Made by a program: the position numbers and the translations under genes. The notes under the pieces were generated by a model. It had not been told where the DNA came from. It saw only the letters and a program-made list of their open reading frames with translations, and made no database searches. DNA of 64,000 bases from DATFXM01 sp035315885 (GTDB lineage Bacteria > Acidobacteriota > Blastocatellia > UBA7656). Positions 41,974 to 50,329 of this stretch are shown here, piece by piece. The stretch's first letter is position 1; each line of letters opens with the position of its first letter. Location of the stretch: contig DATFXM010000066.1 of NCBI GenBank assembly GCA_035315885.1, positions 12,180 to 76,179 of the forward strand. The letters are read 5' to 3'.

Positions 41974-44379
41974 TTAGTTTCTGAGTGGTTTGCCGGTCTT
42001 GAGCATGTACTGAATCCGCTCCTGAGTCTTACGCTCGCCGCAGAGCGACACAAATGCCTCGCGCTCGAGATCCAGCAGGTACTGCTCGGAGACCAGAGTT
42101 CGGTGTGACAGATCGCCTCCGGTTATGATGTACGCAAGCTTCTTGGCCACGTGAGCGTCGTACTCACTGATGAAGCCTCCGCGAACCATCATGTGTATTG
42201 CCAGCTTGATGGTCGCAAGCGCCGACTCGCCGGGAACCGGAATGTCGGTTCTCGGTTTCGGAGCGAGATACCCGTCTTGAACCATCGCGAGTGCGGTGTG
42301 CTTGGCGTCTTCAATCAGTCGAGCGCGGTTCATCGTGACAGGGTCGCTGTCGCGAAGGAACCCTAACTCTTTCGCCTCGTCCGCCGATGTCGAGACCGTA
42401 GCCGTCGCGATCGTCTGCGAGACATGCTTTATTCTCGGGAAGAGGTCTTCGTCGGGTGCTGCACCTTCCGTCGCCCGCAGCACCATCTCTTTTACTCCGC
42501 CCCCTGCCGGTATCAGCCCAACCCCGACTTCAACCAGTCCGATATAGCTTTCGGCGGCTGCACGAGTCTTGTCGCCGTGCATCGTTATTTCGCACCCGCC
42601 GCCCAGGGCCATCCCCTGAGGCGCAACCACCACCGGCTTTGCCGAGTATCGAAGATTCATATTCGCGTTCTGAAACTGGCGGACCGACATCGCGATTTCA
42701 TCCCACTCGCCCTCCTGAATTCCCAACAGCAGCATCATGATGTTCGCGCCTACCGAAAAGTTTTCCGCCTCATTCGCGATGACCAGCGCCTCGAAGTTCT
42801 CTCCGACCTCCTTCACCGAAAAATTCATCATCGAGACCATGTCGCCGCCTATCGCGTTCATCTTGGCGTGAAACTCCAGACACGCGACCCCGTCGCCAAG
42901 ATCGATAAGCGAAGCCGAAGCATTCTTCTTGACGACCGTCTGCCGCTCCTTCAAAGACTTCAGGATTATTACACCCTGGCGCTCCGGCTCCGCCTTGTAG
43001 TCCCCACCGATCGCGTCGTAGTAAAAGCGCCGGCCTTCACGAGCCTGATAGAAGCTCTTGTTGCCGTCACGTACCATCTTCTCCACCCACGCCGGCACCG
43101 TTAGACCGTCATCCCTCATCTTTGCAAGCGACTGCTCGAGTCCGATCACATCCCAAAGTTCGAACGTGCCGACCTCGTGGTTGAAGCCCCATCGCACCGC
43201 GTTGTCGATGCTGACGATGTCATCGGCGATTTCCGGAACTCGATTGGCGGCGTAGATCAGGTTTCGGCTCATGGTCTTCCATAAGAATTCGCCCACCCGG
43301 TCTTTCCCGTAGACCAACGTTCGAATCCGTTCCGTCGTGCTCTCGATCCCGCGGGCGGCATCCAGGGAAGGAAACCGCACCTTTGTCGGTGCCTTGTACT
43401 CGAGTGTCTTCCAATCAAGGGCCCAGTATTCGGTCTTGCTGCCCTCTCCCTTTTGCTTCTTGTAAAAGCCCTGGCCCGCCTTGTTTCCAATCCAACCCCG
43501 CTTCAGCATCTCTCTCATGAAATCGGGAGGGACCAGCGATTCGCGACTCTCATCGTTGGGCACTGCGGCATAGAGGTTGTCTGCGACGTACAATGACGTG
43601 TCCAGGCCCACGAGATCTGTCGTTCGGAAGGACGCTGATTTGGGGCGTCCCACAACCGGACCGGTCATCGCATCCACTTCTTCAATCGTGTAGTCCCCTT
43701 CCATCATCACCCGGACGGTGTTCAATGCGCTGAATGTCGCAAGACGGTTCGCGATGAAGTTCGGAGTATCCTTGGCGAACACGACACCTTTCCCCAGCCT
43801 ACGGTCGCAATAGTCGGCTACGAAGCCGGTGACGTCTTCCAGCGTCTCGGCAGTGGGAATGATCTCAAGCAGTTTCAGGTAGCGAGGGGGATTGAAGAAA
43901 TGAGTTCCGAGAAAATGTTTGCGGAAATCGTCGGACAATCCCTGGGCCATCGCCTTGATCGAGATACCCGAGGTGTTCGAGCTGACGATCGTTCCGGGCT
44001 TTCGCACTCGGTCGACGCGCGCAAACAGATCACGCTTTATCTCAAGTTTTTCGATCACCGCTTCAATGATCCACTGAGCGCCCGACAGCTTCTCCAGGTC
44101 GTCTTCGAAGTTGCCGGTTAAGACCAAACTGGCAACCGATGGCGCAAAGAAAGCCGCAGGCTTGATCTTCTTCGCGGCTTCCAGGCCTGCATTCACTATT
44201 CGATTCCGCACAGCGCGGTCATCCAGAGAGAGTCCCCTGGCTTTTTCCTGCGCAGTGAGCTCGCGCGGCGCCATGTCGAGGAGCAACACCTCGACCCCGG
44301 CGTTCGCGAGATGGGCGGCGATCTGTGCGCCCATGGTGCCCGATCCGAGCACCGCCACTTTGTCGACCTTGAAATTCAC
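41974..44379 (-). CDS. fadN: 3-hydroxyacyl-CoA dehydrogenase / enoyl-CoA hydratase (FadN type)
   Basis: 801 residues, GTG start at 44379 with GGAGG upstream. Unlike E. coli FadB, the dehydrogenase is N-terminal: KVAVLGSGTMGAQIAAHLANAG, FLGTHFFNPPRYLKLLEII and GNKAGQGFYKKQK. A crotonase-like domain lies at residues 490-690 (ACLEFHAKMNAIGGDMVSMM, IANEAENFSVGANIMMLL). This order and size are those of Bacillus FadN. It should convert enoyl-CoA to 3-ketoacyl-CoA. It lies 42 bases after fadD. Confidence 0.92.
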   Translation of the reverse strand: MNFKVDKVAVLGSGTMGAQIAAHLANAGVEVLLLDMAPRELTAQEKARGLSLDDRAVRNRIVNAGLEAAKKIKPAAFFAPSVASLVLTGNFEDDLEKLSGAQWIIEAVIEKLEIKRDLFARVDRVRKPGTIVSSNTSGISIKAMAQGLSDDFRKHFLGTHFFNPPRYLKLLEIIPTAETLEDVTGFVADYCDRRLGKGVVFAKDTPNFIANRLATFSALNTVRVMMEGDYTIEEVDAMTGPVVGRPKSASFRTTDLVGLDTSLYVADNLYAAVPNDESRESLVPPDFMREMLKRGWIGNKAGQGFYKKQKGEGSKTEYWALDWKTLEYKAPTKVRFPSLDAARGIESTTERIRTLVYGKDRVGEFLWKTMSRNLIYAANRVPEIADDIVSIDNAVRWGFNHEVGTFELWDVIGLEQSLAKMRDDGLTVPAWVEKMVRDGNKSFYQAREGRRFYYDAIGGDYKAEPERQGVIILKSLKERQTVVKKNASASLIDLGDGVACLEFHAKMNAIGGDMVSMMNFSVKEVGENFEALVIANEAENFSVGANIMMLLLGIQEGEWDEIAMSVRQFQNANMNLRYSAKPVVVAPQGMALGGGCEITMHGDKTRAAAESYIGLVEVGVGLIPAGGGVKEMVLRATEGAAPDEDLFPRIKHVSQTIATATVSTSADEAKELGFLRDSDPVTMNRARLIEDAKHTALAMVQDGYLAPKPRTDIPVPGESALATIKLAIHMMVRGGFISEYDAHVAKKLAYIITGGDLSHRTLVSEQYLLDLEREAFVSLCGERKTQERIQYMLKTGKPLRN

Positions 44380-44421
44380 GATCTTGCCTCCAATCGATTT
44401 CTTGCCGAGACGACGAATAAG

Positions 44422-46257
44422 CTAAGCTGCTGCTACCGGCGCATCAGTGATGTACAGACGATCGATAACGTCTCGATACATCGTTTCAATCACATTTCGG
44501 CGGGGCTTCAGCGTCGGAGTCAGCTCTCCGGTGCTTGTGCTCAGCTCCCGCGAAAGCAACGCAATCTTCTTGACCTTTTCAAACCGGGCGGCTTCGCTGG
44601 TGTACTTCTCGACCTGGCGTTGCATCAGGTCCAGAATCCTTGGATCGGCCAACAACTCCTCGTCGTTCTGATATGGAATCGACTTCAGCCGCGCGTATTC
44701 TCGCAGCAGATCCATGTTTGGAACGATCAGCGCCGACGGGAACTTCCGCGAGTTGCCCACTACCACCACCTGAGATACAAATCTGCTGGACTTGATCAAC
44801 GCTTCTATGCGCTGCGGCGCAATGTATTTTCCGCCGCTGGTCTTTATCAGGTCCTTTTTTCGATCGGTAATAGTAAGGAAGCCATCCTCGTCAAGGTGTC
44901 CGATGTCGCCGGTGTGAAACCAGCCTTCCTCATCAAACGATTCGATGTTCGCGGCCGGACGGTTGTAGTAGCCCTTCATGACGATGTCGCCCTTTACCAG
45001 GACTTCGCCATCGGGGGCAATTTGCACTTGCACCCCATCGAGTACGCGACCGACTGTCCCGATCCTGTTGTGCTGTTCGGTGTTGCACGATATCGTCGGC
45101 GAGGTCTCAGTAAGCCCGTACCCCTGAAGTATCGGTAGTCCCGCGGCCCAGAAAAGATGCGTGATTTCAGGCGCGAGCGGCGCTCCGCCGGAGATGAAAC
45201 AGCGGATACGTCCGCCAACCGCTTCGCGCCACTTGTTGAAGACGAGGGCGTCAGCGATCTTATGCGCCAGGCGGAGCACCAGGCCGGCTCTTCCTGTACC
45301 GTTTGTTCTCTCACTCCACCGCCGCCCGACCCTCAACGCCCATAAGAAAATCTGCTTCCGCGGAAATCCTGCCTCGATTCCCTTCTGCATTATGCGAGCG
45401 TATATCTTTTCGAACATTCTGGGGACGCTGGTCATCACCGTGGGATGAACCTCCAGAAGGTTCTGCCCAACGGATTCAATGCTCTCGGCGAACGCTATGA
45501 CCGTCCCTACGCGAAGGTAGATGTAGATCACCGCACGTTCGAATACGTGAGAAAAAGGGAGATACGTGAGCGCTACGTCGCCGCGGTCGTCCAGCGACAG
45601 CCATCGACAACCATTCAGCGCGTTGCTTACCAGATTCTTGTGAGTGAGCATCACGCCTTTTGGCTCACCGGTCGTGCCGGACGTGTACAACAACGTTGCA
45701 AGATCTTCAGCGGATGCGGTCTTCCAGAGTTGTTCAAATCGGCCGGGCTGTTCTGCGCCCGATTCCCTGCCCCGATCGACCAATTCCTCCAATGACAAGA
45801 TGCGCACGCCGTCTTCGCGAGTTACCAGATCAGGCTTTCCATCGAACGTGAACACAAACTTGATTGAGGGGACTCGCGAGATCAATTGAATCGCATCGGG
45901 AAGAAACGAGGAGGAAACAAAGATTGCGCAGGCGGTGGCGTCGTTCAGGATGTACTCGACCTGCTGCAATGACTGGGTAGCATAGATCGGTACGTCCACC
46001 GCTCCGGCAGCAAGGGAAGCCAGATCGGCGAGCGTCCATGCGGGACGGTTCTCGGACCAGATCGCAATTCGTTCCCCGCGGTTGATGCCCAGGACGTGCA
46101 GGCCGAGCGCGAGTTCCCTGACTCTTCGCCCGACCTCGCCAAAGGAAAGCGATCGCCACTCCCCGCCTTTCTTGAAGCGGAAACACGCTCGGTCGCGGTG
46201 ACGGTCTACTGCGTCGCTGAACAATTCGTTGAGTGTTGTCGGTTGCGTCTCTGGCAT
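44422..46257 (-). CDS. fadD: Long-chain acyl-CoA synthetase
   Basis: 611 residues. AMP-binding motifs: LLYTSGTTGEPKGVMLTHKN, GYGLTETSPTISCN, GWFHTGDIGHLDEDGFLTITDRKKDLIKTSGGKYIAP. The length and the KKDLIKTSGGKYIAPQ run mark the long-chain fatty acid CoA ligase branch. It activates fatty acids for the operon's enzymes. The gene is 27 bases after the TetR-type regulator, the first gene of the operon. Confidence 0.94.
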   Translation of the reverse strand: MPETQPTTLNELFSDAVDRHRDRACFRFKKGGEWRSLSFGEVGRRVRELALGLHVLGINRGERIAIWSENRPAWTLADLASLAAGAVDVPIYATQSLQQVEYILNDATACAIFVSSSFLPDAIQLISRVPSIKFVFTFDGKPDLVTREDGVRILSLEELVDRGRESGAEQPGRFEQLWKTASAEDLATLLYTSGTTGEPKGVMLTHKNLVSNALNGCRWLSLDDRGDVALTYLPFSHVFERAVIYIYLRVGTVIAFAESIESVGQNLLEVHPTVMTSVPRMFEKIYARIMQKGIEAGFPRKQIFLWALRVGRRWSERTNGTGRAGLVLRLAHKIADALVFNKWREAVGGRIRCFISGGAPLAPEITHLFWAAGLPILQGYGLTETSPTISCNTEQHNRIGTVGRVLDGVQVQIAPDGEVLVKGDIVMKGYYNRPAANIESFDEEGWFHTGDIGHLDEDGFLTITDRKKDLIKTSGGKYIAPQRIEALIKSSRFVSQVVVVGNSRKFPSALIVPNMDLLREYARLKSIPYQNDEELLADPRILDLMQRQVEKYTSEAARFEKVKKIALLSRELSTSTGELTPTLKPRRNVIETMYRDVIDRLYITDAPVAAA

Positions 46258-46284
46258 TGTTTGACCGCTCTGCTTATGCTCTCG

Positions 46285-46986
46285 TCATTTGCTGGCTACA
46301 CCATTCAAGACCAGATCGAAAACCACGTCGGCGGTTGAAACGAGGTTGTATCGTTTGCGGCTGAGGACCCAGTTGGTGGCCATTTCATCCAGTGCTCCGA
46401 ACAGGACCTTCGAGGCGATCGTGGTGTTGAGATTTTTTCTAAAGACGCCGCGTTGCTGACCCTCCTGAATGACCTGCCGGATGAGCTCAAGATATTCGGT
46501 GACCTTCGTGGCTGAAAACTGTTCCATGAACTTGGTGGAGGATCGCAGTTCAACCTGAAACACGATTGCCAGATCCCGATCGCTGCCAAGCCTGTCCAGA
46601 TGTGCGTACACGATTCTCTTGAGTTTTTCGATGGGGTCTCGGACGGCTTTAAGCTGTTGCTTTCCTCGCTCCAGGGCTTCGTCCATGACGTGATTGAAGA
46701 TCGAGACCAGGATATCGTCTTTGTTTTTGAAGTACAGATAGACCGTCCCATCGGCGACGCCGGCCTCTCGAGCGACATCTGCGACTTTCGAGTTGAAGAA
46801 TCCGCTGCTGGCGAACACTTTTATCGCCGCGCGAAGTATCGCTTCGTATTTGCCATTGAGTCGGGCTCGCGGGCCGGAGGCGCTGTCCGGTTGATCGAGG
46901 GCTTCGGAGCGTCTGACTCTAAGGGCCTGTCGTTTGACCGGTGCATTTGCTCGGCTGGTCTGCGCTGTCTTGTTAGTTGTGCTCAT
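46285..46986 (-). CDS. fadR: TetR-type regulator of fatty-acid degradation, FadR-like
   Basis: 233 residues. A 40-residue basic N-terminal tail precedes the TetR HTH (KYEAILRAAIKVFASSGFFNSKVADVAREAGVADGTVYLYFKNKDDIL) and a helical ligand domain. The pairing with a perfect-arm FadR box (47090-47107) and the head position in a fad operon indicate a homolog of Bacillus FadR (YsiA). That protein represses fad genes until long-chain acyl-CoA binds it. The N-terminal tail is longer than usual. Autoregulation is expected since its own promoter carries the site. Confidence 0.85.
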   Translation of the reverse strand: MSTTNKTAQTSRANAPVKRQALRVRRSEALDQPDSASGPRARLNGKYEAILRAAIKVFASSGFFNSKVADVAREAGVADGTVYLYFKNKDDILVSIFNHVMDEALERGKQQLKAVRDPIEKLKRIVYAHLDRLGSDRDLAIVFQVELRSSTKFMEQFSATKVTEYLELIRQVIQEGQQRGVFRKNLNTTIASKVLFGALDEMATNWVLSRKRYNLVSTADVVFDLVLNGVASK

Positions 46987-47089
46987 TCTGAAAATCCCGA
47001 TGTTGAGCCGCCATCAGTCTGAAGATTCTGCAGGCGACAACTCTCGAAACTGGCTGACCTCACCATTCCTCAGGCCCAAAAAGCCCAAC

Positions 47090-47107
47090 TGAATGATGGT
47101 TCATTCA
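47090..47107. promoter_or_regulatory. FadR-type operator
   Basis: TGAATGATGGTTCATTCA: arms TGAATGA and TCATTCA are a perfect 7-bp inverted repeat with a 4-base centre. This equals the arms of the Bacillus subtilis FadR box (TGAATGAMTANTCATTCA); the centre differs (TGGT in place of MTAN). It starts five bases past the -10 of the promoter at 47113-47141, so bound protein would block initiation. Confidence 0.85.
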
Positions 47108-47112
47108 TCGCA

Positions 47113-47141
47113 TTGTTACCCGAAACCTGGTCGTTTTGCAA
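47113..47141 (-). promoter_or_regulatory. Promoter of the fadR-fad operon
   Basis: TTGCAA (47141-47136) and TAACAA (47118-47113) on the minus strand with a 17-base spacer. The boxes are weak, as expected where a repressor controls output. Start near 47106, inside the FadR box. Confidence 0.55.
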
Positions 47142-47290
47142 CCCGGTTCTTATGTACAATCATTGGTCCACGAGCGATCGTGCTACCATCTGAGTCCACA
47201 AGACCTCCCGGGTCACCTTGAACCAAAAGCTCAAGAGAATATCGTCGTGATTAAAATCAACGACACGCATTCATCAGCGGGAGCAAAACA

Positions 47291-47986
47291 ATGACTGCAT
47301 TCTGTCTGTTACACAGCAGCGGACAAGGCCCGGAAGGGTGGAAGCTAGTCGTACGCGAGCTGGAACGGCGCGGTCACCGGGCTCTGACCCCGGCATTTCA
47401 CCTGGACAAAACCGACGAGGGAGCGGCATGGCATGCCGATACAATCGTCGACGCTCTCAAAAGTTCAGGCCACGACCCATCAAGCGTTATTTGTGTCGCA
47501 CATTCAGCCGCCGGGATTTATCTCCCTATAATTGCGGACCGTTGGCCGGCACGTCGCATGGTATTCCTTGCTGCGGTGATTCCGCGCCCAGGCATCAGCA
47601 TCAGGGACCAGCTTCGAGCTGATCCTTCGATGTTTAATCCGGCGTGGATTGGTAAGAATCCCATGGAGGTCGATGTTGCCCTGGAGTTTGTGTTTCACGA
47701 CTGTCCGGCAAGTCGTCTCGAATGGGCGCTGTCAACGCGCGTCCTTTTTTACGCGAAACGCGCTATCGAAGAGGCGTGTCCCCTATCGACGTGGCCTGCG
47801 GTGCCGGCAAGCTACATTGTTTGTACAGAAGACCGGACGATCTCGCCGGCCTGGCAACGCAGGGTGGCGCGCGAGTGGCTGAATGTGGAGCCCGTCGAAA
47901 TCTCCAGCGGCCATGCGCCGCTAGTTAGTCAGCCTGAAGCTCTCGCTGAAGTGCTGGATGGGTTGGCAGCGATGACGCGAGACTAG
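47291..47986 (+). CDS. Alpha/beta hydrolase
   Basis: 231 residues, ATG with GGGAG seven bases upstream. FCLLHSSGQGPEGWKLVVREL is the oxyanion-hole strand, VICVAHSAAGIYLPII carries the nucleophile elbow (A-H-S-A-A-G), SYIVCTEDRTISPAWQRRVA the acid and EISSGHAPLVSQPEALAEVL the histidine. It lacks a signal peptide, so it acts in the cytoplasm. It is divergent from fadR and may respond to the same FadR box; a fatty-ester or thioester substrate is then plausible but not shown. Confidence 0.85.
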   Translation: MTAFCLLHSSGQGPEGWKLVVRELERRGHRALTPAFHLDKTDEGAAWHADTIVDALKSSGHDPSSVICVAHSAAGIYLPIIADRWPARRMVFLAAVIPRPGISIRDQLRADPSMFNPAWIGKNPMEVDVALEFVFHDCPASRLEWALSTRVLFYAKRAIEEACPLSTWPAVPASYIVCTEDRTISPAWQRRVAREWLNVEPVEISSGHAPLVSQPEALAEVLDGLAAMTRD

Positions 47987-48053
47987 CGATTCTGTGAGGG
48001 GTTTCGAGAGGAGTTTACACGCCGACTTCGCGGATTTTCTTTGAACCCGGATC

Positions 48054-48659
48054 TCAGTTTTGCGATTCAACACTCAACAGCGAATAGCCCAGTCGCCGGG
48101 CGAGCCGGTAAAGAAGTGGAATCGGGAGGCCCACGACGTTGAAGTAGTTCCCCGCTATTTCCTCGACGAACACACCCCCGAAGCCCTGTATTCCGTAGGC
48201 GCCTGCTTTGTCCATGGGTTCGCCGGTATTCACATACCATTCGATTTCTTCTTCGGACAGCTTGGCAAACCGGACTAAAGTTTTTTCGTAGTCGGCCACC
48301 TCTTTGCGAGTCTCAACGTCGTACAGGGCTATACCGGTCATGACCGCGTGCCAGTTTCCGGAGAGCTCGCGTAGCATCCGCGCCGCGTCTTCTTTGTCTT
48401 GCGGTTTGCCGAGAAGGGTACCTTTCAAAACGACGACGGTATCGGCTCCAATCACCAGTCCGCGCTCGCAAGTTCGCGCAACTGATACTACTTTAGCGCG
48501 TGAAATGCGTGTGATATAATCCGGGGGCGCTTCATTTGGGTGAGGCCGCTCAGAGACCTTACTTGGCAGGATCTCGAATTCGACACCGAGTTTTTGGAGT
48601 ATTTCAGCGCGTCGTGGAGATGAGGAGGCAAGGATTATCTTGTTTTGCTTGTCACGCAT
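48054..48659 (-). CDS. maf: Maf-like nucleoside triphosphate pyrophosphatase
   Basis: 201 residues from the ATG at 48659 (a GTG at 48674 is possible). IILASSSPRRAEILQKLG and VIGADTVVVLKGTLLGKP are the Maf signature with the catalytic Asp. The C-terminal YGIQGFGGVFVEEIAGNYFNVVGLPI is typical. Maf hydrolyses non-canonical or excess dTTP/UTP-type nucleotides to monophosphates. It is 84 bases from the divergent multihaem gene's preferred start. Confidence 0.93.
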   Translation of the reverse strand: MRDKQNKIILASSSPRRAEILQKLGVEFEILPSKVSERPHPNEAPPDYITRISRAKVVSVARTCERGLVIGADTVVVLKGTLLGKPQDKEDAARMLRELSGNWHAVMTGIALYDVETRKEVADYEKTLVRFAKLSEEEIEWYVNTGEPMDKAGAYGIQGFGGVFVEEIAGNYFNVVGLPIPLLYRLARRLGYSLLSVESQN

Positions 48660-48743
48660 CGCGCGGGGTCCCACTTATAGATGTGCCGGCTCACTGAAAA
48701 AGGGTCGCTCACACTTTTTGATCAACCTGTAGGGAGGTTAACT

Positions 48744-50249
48744 TTGCGCCGAAGAATCTCGTTACTGGTCGTAGCTCTTTTCGCGGCAGCGCTTGCCGTA
48801 TTGAGTCACGGTTGCTCGAGTCCCGACACTGATGCAGGCAGCAGCGACGAGAACCTGAGCTTCGACCTGAACGACCAGAAATTGAAAGACCGCCTTGGCG
48901 AGGACGACGGTTATTCGTTCGCCATTCTTTACGGCGCCGACATTCACGGAAGCCTCGAAACCTGTGGCTGACCAAGCCACCCTCTGGGTGGACTGGCACG
49001 GCGTGTCAGCTATTTAAAAGCCTTCAAGCACAGGTCGAATATGGAAGTCCCGACGCTTTTCGTGGATGCGGGCAACGTCTTCACCGATGACCGATTTAAC
49101 GGCGTCGAGTTGCCGGCTGAGGTTATGACAAAAAACAAATGGGTAGTCAAGGCGTACGGCGAAGAGCATCATGACGCGGCTAACATAAGCTACCCCGACT
49201 TGCCCTACATGGCCGATCTGCTTAAGAAAGATGGCTACGACAAGCGCTCCGACGAGCTGCCCTTCATGCAGCGAATCGTATCGGCCAACGTCCAACCCGC
49301 CGACGATACTTGTCGCGCACCGGTGCCTTTTGTCGTCCGCGAGATCACTCTCAAGAGGGGCGCGCCAGGAAAGAAGATTCGAGTCGGAATAACCGGTCTC
49401 ACCGAGGGAAAGCCTACGGGACCAAACGGCGAACGTCAGACCTCGTTCCCTCATTTCAAGATCGATGACCCATTCGAGGCTGCCAAGCGCATCATCCCTG
49501 AGCTGAAGAAGAAGGCCGATTTCATCGTGGTGCTTGCTTACATGCCCGCTGACATGACGCAGCGACTGGCATCTGAGAATCCCGACATCGACACGATCAT
49601 TGCTGCTCGGCAGACCAGCTCGATGGACGATCCGCAGCACTTTAACCGCGCGACGATCGTGAATGCGTTCGTGCAGACAAAGTATCTCGGAGAGCTAAGG
49701 GTCTACGTGAAGGGTGACGGCACGATCGATAACCAGATAAACCGATACGTTCAGCTCGACTCAAACATTCCGGACGACGCGAAGGCACTGGAAACAGTCA
49801 ATACCGCGCACACTGACTTCACCAACGAGCAGAGCAAGACGGCGCAGGCTACTGCTACGAAGACAAACGTGTTCGGTTCGGGCGATTCGCCCTTCGTGGG
49901 CTCACAAACCTGTGCGACATGTCACGCCGAAGCGAATGACGTCTGGTCCAGGAGCGGTCACGCTCATGCGATGGCTACGCTTGAACGCAAAAACGAGCAG
50001 TTCGACAACGAGTGTGTGGGGTGTCACGTTGTTGCCTATCAGAAGGGTGGGTTCCAGTCGCTCTACACGACACCACAGCTTGCAAACGTACAATGCGAGT
50101 CGTGCCATGGTCCGGGCAGCGATCACGCCGCGGCGCCGGCAAAAGGATACGGGTTTATGTCGACACCGGTCGGGTGCGTTCAGTGTCACACAAAAACGAA
50201 CAGTCCCGACTTTGAATTCACTAGCTACTGGGCGAGGATAAAGCACTAA
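48744..50249 (+). CDS. UshA-like multihaem lipoprotein with in-frame UGA (selenocysteine candidate)
   Basis: One frame of 502 codons including the terminal stop, TTG start at 48744 with AGGGAGG six bases upstream, lipobox LSHGC. A TGA at 48969-48971 (codon 76) would end it early, but the frame reads on without a break to four CxxCH haem sites at residues 390, 424, 451 and 478. Around the UGA is TCG-UGA-PSHPLGGLARR, then FVDAGNVF. The N-terminal half resembles 5'-nucleotidase/SoxB-type metallophosphatases (LYGADIHGSLE), but DAGD is DAGN and the usual NHE region is YGEEHHDAANISY, so metals may be lost. The C-terminal third is a cytochrome c554-like tetrahaem domain. If UGA is decoded as Sec, the protein is a periplasmic redox selenoprotein; otherwise the gene is broken. 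I favour Sec. Confidence 0.8.
48993..49009 (+). promoter_or_regulatory. Putative bacterial SECIS hairpin
   Basis: CTGGCAC at 48993-48999 and GTGTCAG at 49003-49009 pair over seven base pairs, including one G-U, closing a GGC loop at 49000-49002. The loop begins 29 nt after the UGA. A bacterial SECIS has a short stem and a loop with G at its first positions placed roughly 16-37 nt past UGA; this one fits. A second hairpin nearer the UGA (CCACCC/GGGTGG at 48977-48991, loop TCT) lacks G in its loop. Confidence 0.65.
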
Positions 50250-50319
50250 TAGTGCTGAGGGCCGAGTGCTGAGCTTCGCACCGGATGGCCTAATCAAGAT
50301 CACTCAGGCTTCAGCACTC
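50242..50319. repeat. Cluster of short inverted and direct repeats
   Basis: AGCACTA/TAGTGCT (50242-50256) is a palindrome over the multihaem stop codon. AGTGCTGAG occurs twice (50251-50259, 50265-50273). GAGTGCTGA at 50264-50272 and TCAGCACTC at 50311-50319 form a 9-bp hairpin stem over a 38-base loop. The set may act as a terminator for the multihaem gene or be an intergenic repeat family member. Confidence 0.5.
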
Positions 50320-50329
50320 AGGACTAGAA

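Larger units (their letters stand above)
46987..47290. other. 304-base divergent regulatory region
   Basis: Between the fadR start and the hydrolase start. No frame codes for protein. It holds the fadR promoter (47113-47141) and the FadR box (47090-47107). The hydrolase RBS (GGGAG) is at its right edge; I could not choose a promoter for the hydrolase. Confidence 0.7.

Noticed and set aside
42424..43104. 226-codon plus-strand frame
   Set aside because: Antisense to fadN; rich in Arg and His as expected from shadow frames.
48969..48971. TGA taken as a true stop, making two genes or a pseudogene
   Set aside because: The frame is continuous, the flanking residues belong to one domain, there is no other damage, the only start inside (ATG 49041) lies past conserved residues and has no ribosome site, and a SECIS-like hairpin follows.
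49014..49640. 208-codon minus-strand frame
   Set aside because: Antisense to the multihaem gene.
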